Part shown: positions 1 to 8,357 of the stretch, one piece after another | Layout of the letters: every line of letters starts with the position of its first letter | Numbering within the stretch: the stretch's first letter is position 1 | From: CAVDRM01 sp963611355 | GTDB taxonomy: Bacteria; Bacillota; Clostridia; Christensenellales; Aristaeellaceae | DNA length: 64,000 bases | Direction: 5' to 3' | NCBI GenBank assembly: GCA_963611355.1 | Contig: CAVDRM010000001.1 | Span: 1-64,000 of the forward strand | Notes under the pieces: model-generated | Told to the model about the DNA's origin: nothing | Database searches by the model: none | The model's input: only the letters and a program-made list of their open reading frames with translations | Position numbers and translations under genes: made by a program

Positions 1-128
1 AATACAAAGCAAGAACCTCTTCCAGTAGAGCAATGTCCAAACTGATGCTGGATTGCCTCCTTGAACCTGTTCGTCTGTCTTTGTTCCTTTAAATAAAATT
101 GATTTCCGTGCTTTCGTAAAATATTTTC

Positions 129-157
129 TTGCATCCTTTCCTCGATTAGCGTATGAT
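129..157 (+). promoter_or_regulatory. Sigma-A-type promoter of murI
   Basis: TTGCAT at 129-134 and TATGAT at 152-157 are separated by 17 bases, a near-consensus vegetative promoter. Transcription would begin near 164, which leaves a 45-base leader before the murI ATG at 209. The 128 bases upstream hold nothing I recognise. Confidence 0.6.
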
Positions 158-208
158 AAAAAGGACAGCTTGAAGGCATTTTTCGGAAAGGAGGATTTGC
201 TGACATCC

Positions 209-979
209 ATGAATCGATATTCTCCCATCGGGATATTTGACAGCGGCGCGGGCGGCATCAGCGTCCTCAAGACGGCGGTGCGTCTGCTTCCGAAGGAAAA
301 TTTTCTTTACTACGGCGACACGCTGCATGCACCCTACGGCACGAAAAGCAAGGCGCAGGTGCTGCAGCTCGTTCGGGACGTCGCGGAAAAGCTGATGAAC
401 GAGGATGTGAAAGCCATCGTCATCGCCTGCAACACGGCGACCGCCGCCGCCGCCAAAGAACTGAGAGACATGTATGCCCTGCCGATTATCGGCATGGAGC
501 CTGCGCTGAAGCGCGCCTCCGAGCTGCGGGAGGACGGGCTGGTGCTTGTACTGGCCACGCCCGGAACGCTTAAATCAGAAAAATATGCCGCGCTGTATGC
601 CAAGTACGGCCGGCACGCCGTTTCCCTGCCCTGTCCCGGCCTCATGGAATTTGTCGAGCGCGGGGAGATGGACACGCCCGCCCTGCACGATTACCTGAGC
701 GCCGCGTTCCGACCCTTCCGCCGTCAGCGCATTGACGCGGTCGTGCTGGGCTGCACGCATTATGTTTTTTTAAAAAAAGCCGTTGCAAAACATTTTTCTG
801 AAGAAACGGCGATTATCGACGGCAATGAGGGGACGATTCATCAGCTGATTCGCCGCCTTGAAGCGCTCGATTTACTAAATAATCAGGTGGAAAACGGCCG
901 TATCACCCTGCTGACCTCCGGCAATGACGAGGCGTTCGGCGTTTTGCAAAAACTTTTTAAGGAAAATCTTGAAATGTAG
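209..979 (+). CDS. murI: Glutamate racemase
   Basis: Interconverts L- and D-glutamate in the cytoplasm to supply D-Glu for peptidoglycan. The 256-residue length is normal for the family. The two catalytic cysteines are visible in IACNTATAA (Cys74) and LGCTHY (Cys182), and the N-terminal GIFDSGAGG motif carries the Asp11-Ser12 pair that binds substrate. The open frame extends upstream to an ATG at 170, but that codon lies about six bases from the predicted transcription start and lacks a ribosome site. AAAGGAGG at 187-194 precedes ATG 209 by 14 bases, a little long; TTG 197 and CTG 200 are in frame and closer. Ser/His signatures place it firmly in the Asp/Glu racemase family. It appears to be transcribed alone, followed by the EF-G-like gene with its own promoter. 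Confidence 0.95.
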   Translation: MNRYSPIGIFDSGAGGISVLKTAVRLLPKENFLYYGDTLHAPYGTKSKAQVLQLVRDVAEKLMNEDVKAIVIACNTATAAAAKELRDMYALPIIGMEPALKRASELREDGLVLVLATPGTLKSEKYAALYAKYGRHAVSLPCPGLMEFVERGEMDTPALHDYLSAAFRPFRRQRIDAVVLGCTHYVFLKKAVAKHFSEETAIIDGNEGTIHQLIRRLEALDLLNNQVENGRITLLTSGNDEAFGVLQKLFKENLEM

Positions 980-997
980 TCGGTTATCTGGTAAAAT
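969..997 (+). promoter_or_regulatory. Promoter of the EF-G-like gene
   Basis: TTGAAA at 969-974 and TAAAAT at 992-997 with a 17-base spacer. The -35 box lies inside the last codons of murI. The implied leader is about 68 bases and ends in the ribosome site GGGGG before ATG 1072. Confidence 0.55.
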
Positions 998-1071
998 AAT
1001 GGTCGTATGCGATAATTCATCGTAATGATGGCATTGTATCAAATATAAATTCATTTTTAGGGGGAACCACC

Positions 1072-3153
1072 ATGGCAGACTATCAGACCAAGGACATTCG
1101 CAATATCGCACTGCTCGGCCACGGCAGCGAGGGCAAAACGACGCTGACCGAGGCGATGCTTTTCGCTGCCGGCTTAGTTGACCGTCAGGGCAAGGTAGAG
1201 GATGGCACGACTACCTCCGACTATGACCCCGAAGAAATCAAGCGCGCCATTTCCATCAGTTCCGCCGTTGCGCCGATTGACTGGAAGGGCACCAAAATCA
1301 ATGTGATTGATGTGCCCGGTTATTTTGACTTTATCGGCGAGACCTTCGGCGCCCTGCGCGTGGTGGAAACTGCCGGCATCGTGGTCGGCGCCGTCTCCGG
1401 CGTGACCGTCGGCGCGGAAAAGGCATGGGCAAACGCAGGCAAGAATAAGGTCTGCCGCATGTTCATCGTCAATCAGATGGACCGCGACAACGCGGATTAC
1501 AGCAAGGTGCTGGAAGCGCTGCGCGATAAATTCGGCACCAGCGTCGTGCCGCTGCTCCTGCCAATCGGCTCCGGTTCTTCCTTCAAGGGCGTTGTCAACG
1601 TTCTGGAAAATAAGGCGTATGAGGGCGCGGGCAAAACGCTCAAGGAAATCCCCGTGCCCGGCGACATTGCCGACAAGATTCAGAAAGCCATGGAAGAAAT
1701 CACCGAAGCGGCCGCCGGCGCTGTGGATGATTTAATGATGAAGTATCTGGAAGGCGAAGAGCTGACCCATGACGAAATTTTGGAGGGCTTCCGCGCCGGA
1801 ATGCGCGACGGCTCCATCGTCCCCGTCGTTCCCTGCTCTGCCGTGACGGGCATCGGCGTGGCCAAGCTGCTGGACACCATCGCCGGCTATATGCATTCCC
1901 CCAGGCACGCCAAGGCCGATGGCGTCAACCCCAAGACCGGCGATGCCGTCGAACGTCCCTGCGCCAACGACCAGCCCTTCTCCGCTTTCGTCTTTAAGAC
2001 CATCGCAGACCCGTTCGTCGGCAAGCTGTCTCTGGTGCGCGTCTGCTCCGGCCAGCTGACCCCCTCCACGGCGCTCTACAACGCCAATGCCGAGAAGCCC
2101 GAAAAGGCCGGCGGCCTGTTCTTCCTGCGCGGCAAGAAGCAGCAGAACGCCTCCGTCATCAATGCCGGCGACATCGGCGCGCTGTCCAAGCTGCAGCTCA
2201 CCTCCTCCGGCGATACGCTGTGTGACCAAGCCAACCCCATCAAGTATGCCCCCATCGATTATCCCGAGCCCTGTCTCTCCAAGGCCATCTCCGCCGCCAA
2301 GCAGGGTGAAGAAGATAAGGTTTTCTCCGGTCTGTCCCGTCTGATGGAAGAAGACCCCTCCATCAAAGTGGAAAAGAACGTGGAGACTACCGAAACGCTG
2401 CTCTCCGGCCAGGGCGAGCTGCATCTGGATGTCATCCGCAACAAGCTGCAGTCTAAGTTCGGCGCTGCCGCCGTGCTGAATGACCCGAAAATTCCGTATC
2501 GTGAAACCATCCGCAAAACCGTTTCCTGCCAAGGCCGCCACAAGAAGCAGTCCGGCGGTCACGGCCAGTTCGGTGATGTGTGGATTGAGTTCTCCCCCAT
2601 CGGCGACACCAACATTCAGTTTGAATTTGAAGATGCGGTCGTCGGCGGCGCCGTCCCGCGCAACTTCATCCCCTCTGTTGAAAAGGGTCTGCGCGAGAAC
2701 ATCACCAAGGGCGTTCTGGCGGGCTATCCGATGGTCGGCCTCCATGCCAAACTGTATGACGGCAGCTATCATCCGGTGGACTCCTCCGAAATGGCGTTCA
2801 AGACCGCGGCCCGCATTGCCTATAAGAAGGGATGCGGTGATGCCAGCCCCGTGCTGCTTGAGCCGATTATGCACGTCGAAGTGTTCGTTCCGGATGAATA
2901 CATGGGCGACATCATGGGCGATATGAACAAGCGCCGCGGCCGCATCATGGGCATGGATCAGGTGGACGGCCTTCAGCGCGTGACCGCCGAAGCGCCGATG
3001 GGTGAAATGTTCAAATATGCGACCGACCTGCGCTCCATGACACAGGCTCGCGGTTATTTCACCATGCGCTTTGAACGCTATGAGGAGATGCCCTCCGATG
3101 CCGCAAAGAAAATCATCGAAAACGCGGTCAAGGACGAGGACGAGGACGAATAA
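1072..3153 (+). CDS. EF-G-2-like translational GTPase
   Basis: A 693-residue protein with the full EF-G domain order (GTPase, domain II, III, IV, V). The P-loop is GHGSEGKT at residues 16-23, switch II is DVPGYFDF, and the guanine-specificity motif reads NQMD instead of the usual NKMD. The threonine-rich effector segment GTTTSDY replaces the RGITI stretch of canonical EF-G. These features match the paralogue group called EF-G-2 or EF-G-like, known from Thermus and many Firmicutes, rather than the fusA gene of the str operon. Domain IV (GGHGQFGDV, VDSSEMAFK) is intact, so ribosome binding is likely. The C-terminus ends in an acidic DEDEDE tail. The in vivo role of this paralogue is poorly known; it may be a back-up or stress-specific translocase. 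A hairpin follows the stop codon. Confidence 0.9.
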   Translation: MADYQTKDIRNIALLGHGSEGKTTLTEAMLFAAGLVDRQGKVEDGTTTSDYDPEEIKRAISISSAVAPIDWKGTKINVIDVPGYFDFIGETFGALRVVETAGIVVGAVSGVTVGAEKAWANAGKNKVCRMFIVNQMDRDNADYSKVLEALRDKFGTSVVPLLLPIGSGSSFKGVVNVLENKAYEGAGKTLKEIPVPGDIADKIQKAMEEITEAAAGAVDDLMMKYLEGEELTHDEILEGFRAGMRDGSIVPVVPCSAVTGIGVAKLLDTIAGYMHSPRHAKADGVNPKTGDAVERPCANDQPFSAFVFKTIADPFVGKLSLVRVCSGQLTPSTALYNANAEKPEKAGGLFFLRGKKQQNASVINAGDIGALSKLQLTSSGDTLCDQANPIKYAPIDYPEPCLSKAISAAKQGEEDKVFSGLSRLMEEDPSIKVEKNVETTETLLSGQGELHLDVIRNKLQSKFGAAAVLNDPKIPYRETIRKTVSCQGRHKKQSGGHGQFGDVWIEFSPIGDTNIQFEFEDAVVGGAVPRNFIPSVEKGLRENITKGVLAGYPMVGLHAKLYDGSYHPVDSSEMAFKTAARIAYKKGCGDASPVLLEPIMHVEVFVPDEYMGDIMGDMNKRRGRIMGMDQVDGLQRVTAEAPMGEMFKYATDLRSMTQARGYFTMRFERYEEMPSDAAKKIIENAVKDEDEDE

Positions 3154-3174
3154 TTTTAAGCATAATACGTTTGG

Positions 3175-3196
3175 GCGGGGTGGATTTCCATCCCGC
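3175..3196 (+). terminator. Terminator-like hairpin after the EF-G-like gene
   Basis: GCGGGGTGG / CCATCCCGC form a 9-bp stem (one G-T pair) with the loop ATTT, followed by TATTTATT. The T-run is imperfect, so termination may be partial. Confidence 0.6.
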
Positions 3197-3265
3197 TATT
3201 TATTCATATAGGTTACTAGTGCAGCATCATCGGGAAGTCGGGCGTTCCAAAGTTTTAAAAAACGC

Positions 3266-3294
3266 TTGACAGCATATCCTCAATGTGGTAATAT
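3266..3294 (+). promoter_or_regulatory. Strong promoter of rplJ-rplL
   Basis: Perfect TTGACA at 3266-3271, 17-base spacer, TAATAT at 3289-3294. The start site should be near 3301, giving a 150-base leader before rplJ. This is the best-matching promoter in the window, as expected for ribosomal stalk genes. Confidence 0.85.
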
Positions 3295-3300
3295 ATCTAC

Positions 3301-3450
3301 GGCTCAAAAGGAGTCTGTGCCGTAGACAGCAGGCGCGTGTCAACGCTTAATTTGCCCGCCGAGGTAACAAGGATAGCGTCATTCATGCCCTTGTGCCTTC
3401 ACGCACAGGGGTTTCTTTTAATCTTAGCCGGAACACAGGTGAAACGAAAC
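3301..3450 (+). ncRNA. Ribosomal protein L10 leader (autoregulatory mRNA element)
   Basis: The 150-base leader contains GTGCCGTAGACAGCAGGCGC followed by a GCCCGCCGAGG segment, resembling the conserved L10/L10-L12 binding element in front of rplJ in Firmicutes. Its 3' part forms a terminator hairpin (separate entry). In the known system excess L10(L12)4 binds the leader and lowers expression. An open frame runs through the leader in frame with rplJ, but the ribosome site at 3437 makes ATG 3451 the real start. Confidence 0.75.
3388..3419 (+). terminator. Attenuator hairpin in the L10 leader
   Basis: CCCTTGTGC (3388-3396) pairs with GCACAGGGG (3403-3411), one G-U pair, followed by TTTCTTTT. It sits at the end of the L10 leader and upstream of the rplJ ribosome site, the arrangement of a leader-controlled attenuator. 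Confidence 0.7.
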
Positions 3451-3954
3451 ATGAGCAAAAATCTGGAGATTAAAAAGCAGGTCGTCGCGGACATCACCGA
3501 AAAGTTCAAGAATGCGCAGAGCGTCATCGCCGTGCATTATTCCGGTCTGACGGTGGAGGAAGCGACCAAGCTGCGCGCCCAGTGCCGCGAAGCGGGTGTG
3601 GACTACTGTGTGCTGAAGAACACACTGGTACGCCGTGCGCTGGACGACATGGGCATCAGCGGCTGGGACAATGTGCTGGAAGGACCGACCGCGTTTGCGT
3701 TCGGCATGAAGGATGCCGTTGCGCCCGCCAAAATCGTTTGCGACTTCATCGACAAGTCCAAGAATGAACATATGTCCGTCAAGATCGGCCTGATGGGTAA
3801 CGAGGTGTTGGATGTAGACGCTATCAAGGCGCTCGCCGCACTGCCGTCCCGCGAGGTGTTGCTGGCACGCTTGGTTGGCAGCCTGAATGCCCCGATCAGC
3901 AAGCTGGTCTATGTCTTGGAGGCTATCCGCAAAAAGCAGGCAGGCGAGGAATAA
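3451..3954 (+). CDS. rplJ: 50S ribosomal protein L10
   Basis: L10 anchors the L7/L12 dimers to 23S rRNA and so forms the base of the ribosomal stalk. The 167-residue product has the typical N-terminal RNA-binding domain (KKQVVADI, VHYSGLTVEEATKLR, YCVLKNTLVRRAL) and the C-terminal helix that binds L12 dimers. ATG 3451 is chosen because AGGTGA lies nine bases upstream and the family normally begins at this point; the open frame that starts at 3337 would translate the regulatory leader. It is followed by rplL after 57 bases, the standard rplJL operon. rplK and rplA, which usually precede it, are not here; the upstream neighbour is an EF-G paralogue. Confidence 0.96.
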   Translation: MSKNLEIKKQVVADITEKFKNAQSVIAVHYSGLTVEEATKLRAQCREAGVDYCVLKNTLVRRALDDMGISGWDNVLEGPTAFAFGMKDAVAPAKIVCDFIDKSKNEHMSVKIGLMGNEVLDVDAIKALAALPSREVLLARLVGSLNAPISKLVYVLEAIRKKQAGEE

Positions 3955-4011
3955 TTTACGCCGCCTGACAAATTACTTTTGAATCTTTCAAATTTGGGAG
4001 GGAATATTTCA

Positions 4012-4389
4012 ATGACTCACGAAGAATTTATCTCCGCGATCGAGTCGATGACTGTCATCGAACTGAATGATCTGGTGAAGGCTCTTGAAGAAAAGTTCGG
4101 CGTTTCCGCCGCTGCTCCCGTTGCGGTTGCCGGCGTTGCCGCTGCCGGTGCTGCCGCTGCTCCCGCTGAAGAGCAGACCGAGTTCGATGTCATCCTGAAG
4201 GATGCCGGCTCTGAGAAGATCAAGGTCATCAAGGCCGTCCGCGAAGTCGTTGCCGGTCTGGGTCTGAAGGAAGCCAAGGAATTCGTTGAATCCTGCCCCA
4301 AGACCATCAAGGAAGCTGTTCCGAAGGCTGAAGCTGAGAAGATCAAGGAAACCTTTGCTGCCGTCGGCGCGACCGTTGAAATCAAGTAA
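4012..4389 (+). CDS. rplL: 50S ribosomal protein L7/L12
   Basis: The acidic stalk protein that recruits translational GTPases. The 125-residue sequence shows the N-terminal dimerisation region ([20 protein letters not shown]), an alanine/valine-rich hinge ([18 protein letters not shown]) and the conserved globular domain ([23 protein letters not shown]). ATG 4012 is preceded by GGGAGGGAA at the right distance; the frame is open further upstream (3979) but without support. Two hairpins with T-runs follow the stop codon and close the operon. Confidence 0.97.
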   Translation: MTHEEFISAIESMTVIELNDLVKALEEKFGVSAAAPVAVAGVAAAGAAAAPAEEQTEFDVILKDAGSEKIKVIKAVREVVAGLGLKEAKEFVESCPKTIKEAVPKAEAEKIKETFAAVGATVEIK

Positions 4390-4395
4390 TGATTC

Positions 4396-4424
4396 GGGGT
4401 GTCAAATTTTGACACCCCTTTTAC
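4396..4424 (+). terminator. Terminator of rplJ-rplL
   Basis: GGGGTGTCAAA / TTTGACACCCC is a perfect 11-bp inverted repeat around a single T, followed by TTTTA. It begins six bases after the rplL stop codon. Confidence 0.9.
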
Positions 4425-4455
4425 AATGGGAGGCCGATATATTGGTCTTTCATGG

Positions 4456-4485
4456 GCGCATGGGCTGATGCCTGTGCGCTTTTTA
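4456..4485 (+). terminator. Second terminator downstream of rplL
   Basis: GCGCATGGGC pairs with GCCTGTGCGC (two wobble pairs, loop TGAT) and is followed by TTTTTA. It lies between rplL and the converging ylmH gene and looks like a back-up terminator. Confidence 0.65.
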
Positions 4486-4510
4486 TATCCTGAATTGGAT
4501 GCAGATAATA

Positions 4511-5260
4511 TTACTTCTCATTGTCCTCGTCTGTATACAAGGCGATGCATGCATTGAGTTTTCCTTTTTTGCTGACATTCAGGATGCCGTCGTATCGGGC
4601 GCGGCCAAAGCGCCGCACGGAAATAATCTGACCTTCCTTGAGCTGATAGTCTGGCCGTTCGCATTCCGCATCGTCCACCAGTACCCGTCCCTGACGAAAA
4701 AGCGCCTGTGCGTCATCGCGGCTCAGATGAAACAGATGAGCAATCACTGCATCCAGCCGCGGCGAAGATACCTGTACGCGCACGGGAACAGTATGGTGAA
4801 GTGCGCCCTCCGGCGGCTCTGCACGAATGCACCGTACATCCGTGCGGCCGATTTGCAAAAGCTCGTCCATGATATGCTGCGTCATTTGCTCCATGCAGAA
4901 AATATACGCGCCCTCCGGCCGAACGCAAATATCGCCAATCATCTCCCGCTCGATTTGCAGCCCCATCAGAGCGCCAAGCACATCCCGATGCGTAACCGGC
5001 GCGGCAAAACGCGCATTTTTCGGGGAAGCCATCAGACAGGCAATCGGAAATTCCGCCTCGTCCGGCGCTTCATCCGCACCGAAGCCCAAAATTCGCCGTT
5101 CGCAGTCATCTTTCCCGCCGAAGAAGCGAAACGCCGCGACCTCTTTTTGCGCCGCAATCTCCCCCATTTTCTGCTCGGACAAATTCAAAAATCTACTGAA
5201 CAGCGGAATGCCTCGTTTGACTGCCCGCTGTGCCAGCTCCCTGAATGCTTTTTCGTCCAT
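4511..5260 (-). CDS. ylmH: YlmH-family S4-domain RNA-binding protein
   Basis: A 249-residue protein whose C-terminal third is an S4 RNA-binding fold (AVIAHLFHLSRDDAQALF, VLVDDAECERPDYQLKEGQ). The N-terminal two thirds match the YlmH/PSII-S4 family (FFGGKDDCERRILGF, LMGLQIEREMIGDI, ICVRPEGAYIF). Family members bind ribosome-associated RNA and YlmH of Bacillus has been linked to rescue of stalled 50S complexes and to cell division because it usually sits in the division cluster. Here it stands alone, divergent from trpS. MDEKAFRE at 5260 is the start: an AGAGGA ribosome site is just upstream and the extra 25 residues of the open frame are not conserved. Confidence 0.88.
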   Translation of the reverse strand: MDEKAFRELAQRAVKRGIPLFSRFLNLSEQKMGEIAAQKEVAAFRFFGGKDDCERRILGFGADEAPDEAEFPIACLMASPKNARFAAPVTHRDVLGALMGLQIEREMIGDICVRPEGAYIFCMEQMTQHIMDELLQIGRTDVRCIRAEPPEGALHHTVPVRVQVSSPRLDAVIAHLFHLSRDDAQALFRQGRVLVDDAECERPDYQLKEGQIISVRRFGRARYDGILNVSKKGKLNACIALYTDEDNEK

Positions 5261-5290
5261 ATGCTGTCCTCTTTCCGAAAATACAAGCCT

Positions 5291-5319
5291 ATTGTAGCAA
5301 AAAAGCCAATCACAGGCAA
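5291..5319 (-). promoter_or_regulatory. Promoter of ylmH
   Basis: On the minus strand TTGCCT (5319-5314), 17-base spacer, TACAAT (5296-5291). It stands back to back with the trpS promoter, leaving 33 bases between the two -35 boxes. Confidence 0.6.
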
Positions 5320-5352
5320 TATTTTCGCTACACATTCACACTGATTTTTCAG

Positions 5353-5381
5353 TTTACATCGAATATAAATTGTGCTAAAAT
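5353..5381 (+). promoter_or_regulatory. Promoter of the trpS operon
   Basis: TTTACA at 5353-5358, 17-base spacer, TAAAAT at 5376-5381. The predicted leader is only about 27 bases, too short for a T-box, so trpS is not controlled by tRNA-Trp attenuation here. Confidence 0.7.
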
Positions 5382-5414
5382 ATCTTTGAAACCAATTTGA
5401 AAGGATTGACATAG

Positions 5415-6431
5415 ATGGAGCAGACACCGACCGTTCAGGCAAGAAAAAAGACCCTTTATTCGGCCATTCAGCCCTCCGGCAGTATTACGCTGGGAAATTA
5501 TATCGGCGCTATGCGCAACTTTACTTTGCTGGAAAAGGATTATGACTGCCTGTTCTGCGTGGCGGATCTGCACGCGCTGACCGTCCGGCAAAATCCCGCC
5601 GACCTGCGCAAGCGCACCCAGATGCTGATAGCGCTGTACATTGCCGCCGGACTTAATCCGGAAAAAAGCATCATTTATTGCCAAAGCCATGTGCACCAGC
5701 ATGCGGAGCTGGCATGGATTTTAAACTGCTTTACCTATATGGGTGAGCTGTCCCGCATGACCCAGTTTAAGGACAAGAGTGCCAAACACGCCGATAACAT
5801 TAACGCAGGGCTGTTCACCTACCCAACGCTGATGGCCGCTGACATTCTGCTGTATCAGGCGAATTTGGTGCCTGTTGGCGCGGACCAAAAGCAGCATCTT
5901 GAAATCTGCCGCGACATTGCGGTGCGCTTCAACAGCGTCTACGGCGATGTTTTCACCCTGCCGGAGCCGTACATTCAAAAAACGACGGCACGAATCATGA
6001 GCCTGTCCGATCCGTCCCGCAAGATGAGCAAGTCTGACCCGGAAGACAGCTTTGTGGCCGTTCTGGATGAGCCGGACATCATCCGCAGGAAGTTTAAGCG
6101 GGCGGTGACGGATTCCGAGGCGGAAATCCGCTATGACCCGGAGAACAAGCCCGGTGTATCCAACCTGTTATCCATCCTCGCGGCGCTTCAAAGCATCACG
6201 CCGGAGGAAGCCGCCGCGTCCTTGAACGGACTTGGCTACGGTGCGCTGAAGGAGGCCGTTGCAGAAGCAGCTGTCAAAACGCTGACCCCCATTCAGGAGC
6301 ACTATCATGCGCTGGTCGGCAACAAGGAGCTGATTGCCAAAATCACCTCCGAAAACGCCGAACGCGCTCAGTATCTGGCTAATAAGACATTGCGCAAGGT
6401 ATACAAAAAAGTCGGTCTCTATCAATTTTAA
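5415..6431 (+). CDS. trpS: Tryptophanyl-tRNA synthetase
   Basis: Class I aminoacyl-tRNA synthetase charging tRNA-Trp. The 338-residue length is typical. The HIGH-equivalent is PSGSITLGN (residues 20-28) and the KMSKS loop is exact at 203-207. The tryptophan pocket segment MAADILLYQANLVPVGADQ is present, as is the LSDPSRKMSKSDP context. It is the first gene of an operon that continues with a hydrolase (13-base gap) and three further genes that overlap or nearly touch. The lack of a long leader is notable because Firmicutes trpS genes are often T-box regulated. Confidence 0.97.
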   Translation: MEQTPTVQARKKTLYSAIQPSGSITLGNYIGAMRNFTLLEKDYDCLFCVADLHALTVRQNPADLRKRTQMLIALYIAAGLNPEKSIIYCQSHVHQHAELAWILNCFTYMGELSRMTQFKDKSAKHADNINAGLFTYPTLMAADILLYQANLVPVGADQKQHLEICRDIAVRFNSVYGDVFTLPEPYIQKTTARIMSLSDPSRKMSKSDPEDSFVAVLDEPDIIRRKFKRAVTDSEAEIRYDPENKPGVSNLLSILAALQSITPEEAAASLNGLGYGALKEAVAEAAVKTLTPIQEHYHALVGNKELIAKITSENAERAQYLANKTLRKVYKKVGLYQF

Positions 6432-6444
6432 GGAGAAGCAGCGA

Positions 6445-7401
6445 ATGAGTACCAAGGAAATCGTTACCATCACGGATATTCCGGGGCGCGATTCCCTCAA
6501 GCTCACCGTATGGAAGCCGGAGGGTGCGCCGAAGGCTGTTGTTCAGCTTTTGCACGGCATGGCGGAGCATATTGAACGCTACGACTGGATTGCCCGCCGT
6601 TTGTGCGAGGACGGCTATATTGTGGCCGGACATAATCACCGCGGTCACGGGCCGGAATGCAAAAAGGAAGAGCTCGGCTATTTCGCGAAGCAAAACGGCT
6701 GGCTCTGCCTCATCGAGGATGCGCATCAAATCAGCGCCCGTCTCAAGGATATGTACCCTGCGCTGCCGTTCGTGCTGCTGGGTCATTCGATGGGCTCGTT
6801 TGCTGCGCGGGAATATGCTGTCCGATACGGCAATGAGCTGAATGCGCTGGTGCTGTCCGGCACAGGCTTTTATTCCGCTCCGCTGTGTCTTGCCGGACAA
6901 ATCGTGTCCAAGCTCAGTGCGCAGAAAAAGCCCGCCGGATTGGTAGACAAGCTTGCTTTTTCCGGCAACAACAAGCCATTTGAACCTGCCCGCACTTCCT
7001 TTGACTGGCTTTCCCGTGACGAGCAGGAGGTGGATAAATATATCGCGGACGACCGCTGCGGGTTTGTCTTTACAGGCAGTGCGTTTGCAGACTTTTTCGG
7101 CGGTCTCCGCCGCTTGACCGATGTTGAACGGCTCAAAAAAATGCCGTCCGATCTGCCTGTTTACTTTCTGTCCGGCGACCATGACCCTGTCGGGCAGATG
7201 GGCAAAGGCGTTCTGAAGACCGCCAAGGAGTTTGAGGAGGCAGGTCTCAACGACATCACGGTCAAGCTGTACGCGGGCGGACGGCATGAGATGTTTAATG
7301 AAGTCAACCGCAGGGAGGTGGCTGAAAATCTGGCCGAATGGCTGGACAAAGCCATTCTCCGAGGGAAACAGCGGAATGCAGGAGGTGTTTTTGAAAAATG
7401 A
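6445..7401 (+). CDS. Serine alpha/beta hydrolase, monoacylglycerol-lipase-like
   Basis: A 318-residue cytoplasmic hydrolase of the lysophospholipase/monoglyceride lipase type. The oxyanion HG is in LLHGMAEHIERY, the nucleophile Ser115 lies in GHSMGS, the acid is in SGDHDPVG and the catalytic His in YAGGRHEMFNE, all in the right order. The HNHRGHG motif after strand 4 is typical of the lysophospholipase branch. ATG 6445 follows AAGGAG by nine bases; the longer open frame from 6334 overlaps trpS heavily and is not credible. It overlaps the next gene by four bases (ATGA), so the two are translationally coupled. The true substrate cannot be told. Confidence 0.85.
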   Translation: MSTKEIVTITDIPGRDSLKLTVWKPEGAPKAVVQLLHGMAEHIERYDWIARRLCEDGYIVAGHNHRGHGPECKKEELGYFAKQNGWLCLIEDAHQISARLKDMYPALPFVLLGHSMGSFAAREYAVRYGNELNALVLSGTGFYSAPLCLAGQIVSKLSAQKKPAGLVDKLAFSGNNKPFEPARTSFDWLSRDEQEVDKYIADDRCGFVFTGSAFADFFGGLRRLTDVERLKKMPSDLPVYFLSGDHDPVGQMGKGVLKTAKEFEEAGLNDITVKLYAGGRHEMFNEVNRREVAENLAEWLDKAILRGKQRNAGGVFEK

Positions 7402-8357
7402 GCATTCAAATGTTTCCGGGCGATATTACCCAGGTACACGGCATTCGTGTCGGACAAAAGGAAAATGAACAGGCGCGAACGGGTGTCACCGTTGTCCTGT
7501 GCCGTCAGGAAGGCGCTGTCGGCGGCGTGTCCGTGCGCGGCGCTGCGCCGGGTACAAGAGAGACGGATTTACTCCGTCCCGGCAATTTGGTCGAGCGGGC
7601 GCACGCTGTCGTGCTGTCCGGCGGCAGTGCCTACGGTTTGGAGGCGGCGAGCGGCGTGATGCGCTGCTTGGAGCAGATGGGCATCGGCCTTGATATGGGT
7701 GATGCCCTGATTCCGATTGTTCCCTCCGCCGTGCTGTATGATTTAGGCATTGGGCAGGCGCATATAAGACCCGACGCCCTGATGGGGCGCTCTGCCTGCA
7801 TGGCAGCCGGAAAGGGCGTTGTGCAGGGGCGTGTGGGCGCCGGCGCGGGAGCGACTGTCGGCAAGCTCGTACCGGGTGCCGTGCCGCAGGACAGCGGCAT
7901 CGGCAGCGCCTCCATTACGCTGCCTGAGGGCGTGACGGTCGGCGCTATCATTGCGGTCAATGCCGTGGGTGATGTCTACGACCCGCGCACGGGTGAAATG
8001 ATTGGGTGTGCGCATATGCCGGACGGAACCGAGATTTCCGCCGAGGGGATGCTGTGGGGTCACGCCCCCGCGCCGCAGCAGATTCGCATTCCCGCACCCG
8101 GCTCGAACACCACCATCGGCGTGGTTGCGGTGGACTGCAAGCTCACCAAGGAGCAGGCAAACCGTCTGGCTGATGTGGCGCATGACGGTTTGGCGCGCAC
8201 CATTCGTCCCGTTCATACCCAAATGGACGGCGATACGCTGTTTGCCCTGGCAACGGGACGTGTGGATACCGAGGTCAATTTTGTCAAGCTCTGCGCGGCA
8301 GCGGCCGAGGTCACGGCCCGCGCTATCGTCAACGCCGTTATCGCATCAAAGGCATGA
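7398..8357 (+). CDS. P1 (S58) family peptidase, DmpA-like
   Basis: A 319-residue member of the DmpA / L-aminopeptidase-D-esterase family, which mature by self-cleavage before a catalytic Ser or Thr. Recognisable segments are the N-terminal GIRVGQ, GTRETDLL, VLSGGSAYGLEAASGV and the cleavage region GIGSASI with the following VGAIIAVNAVGDV. The likely nucleophile is the serine in GSAS. Members act on short peptides or amino-acid amides and beta-peptides; the substrate here is unknown. It starts within the hydrolase stop codon and its own stop overlaps acpS by four bases, so three genes are tightly coupled. Confidence 0.88.
   Translation: MSIQMFPGDITQVHGIRVGQKENEQARTGVTVVLCRQEGAVGGVSVRGAAPGTRETDLLRPGNLVERAHAVVLSGGSAYGLEAASGVMRCLEQMGIGLDMGDALIPIVPSAVLYDLGIGQAHIRPDALMGRSACMAAGKGVVQGRVGAGAGATVGKLVPGAVPQDSGIGSASITLPEGVTVGAIIAVNAVGDVYDPRTGEMIGCAHMPDGTEISAEGMLWGHAPAPQQIRIPAPGSNTTIGVVAVDCKLTKEQANRLADVAHDGLARTIRPVHTQMDGDTLFALATGRVDTEVNFVKLCAAAAEVTARAIVNAVIASKA

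Noticed and set aside
3337..3450. Upstream extension of rplJ through its leader
   Set aside because: The extra 38 residues cover the L10 leader and attenuator; ATG 3451 has the ribosome site and fits the family length.
5382..5414. T-box riboswitch in front of trpS
   Set aside because: The leader between the -10 box and trpS is only about 30 bases, far too short for a T-box.
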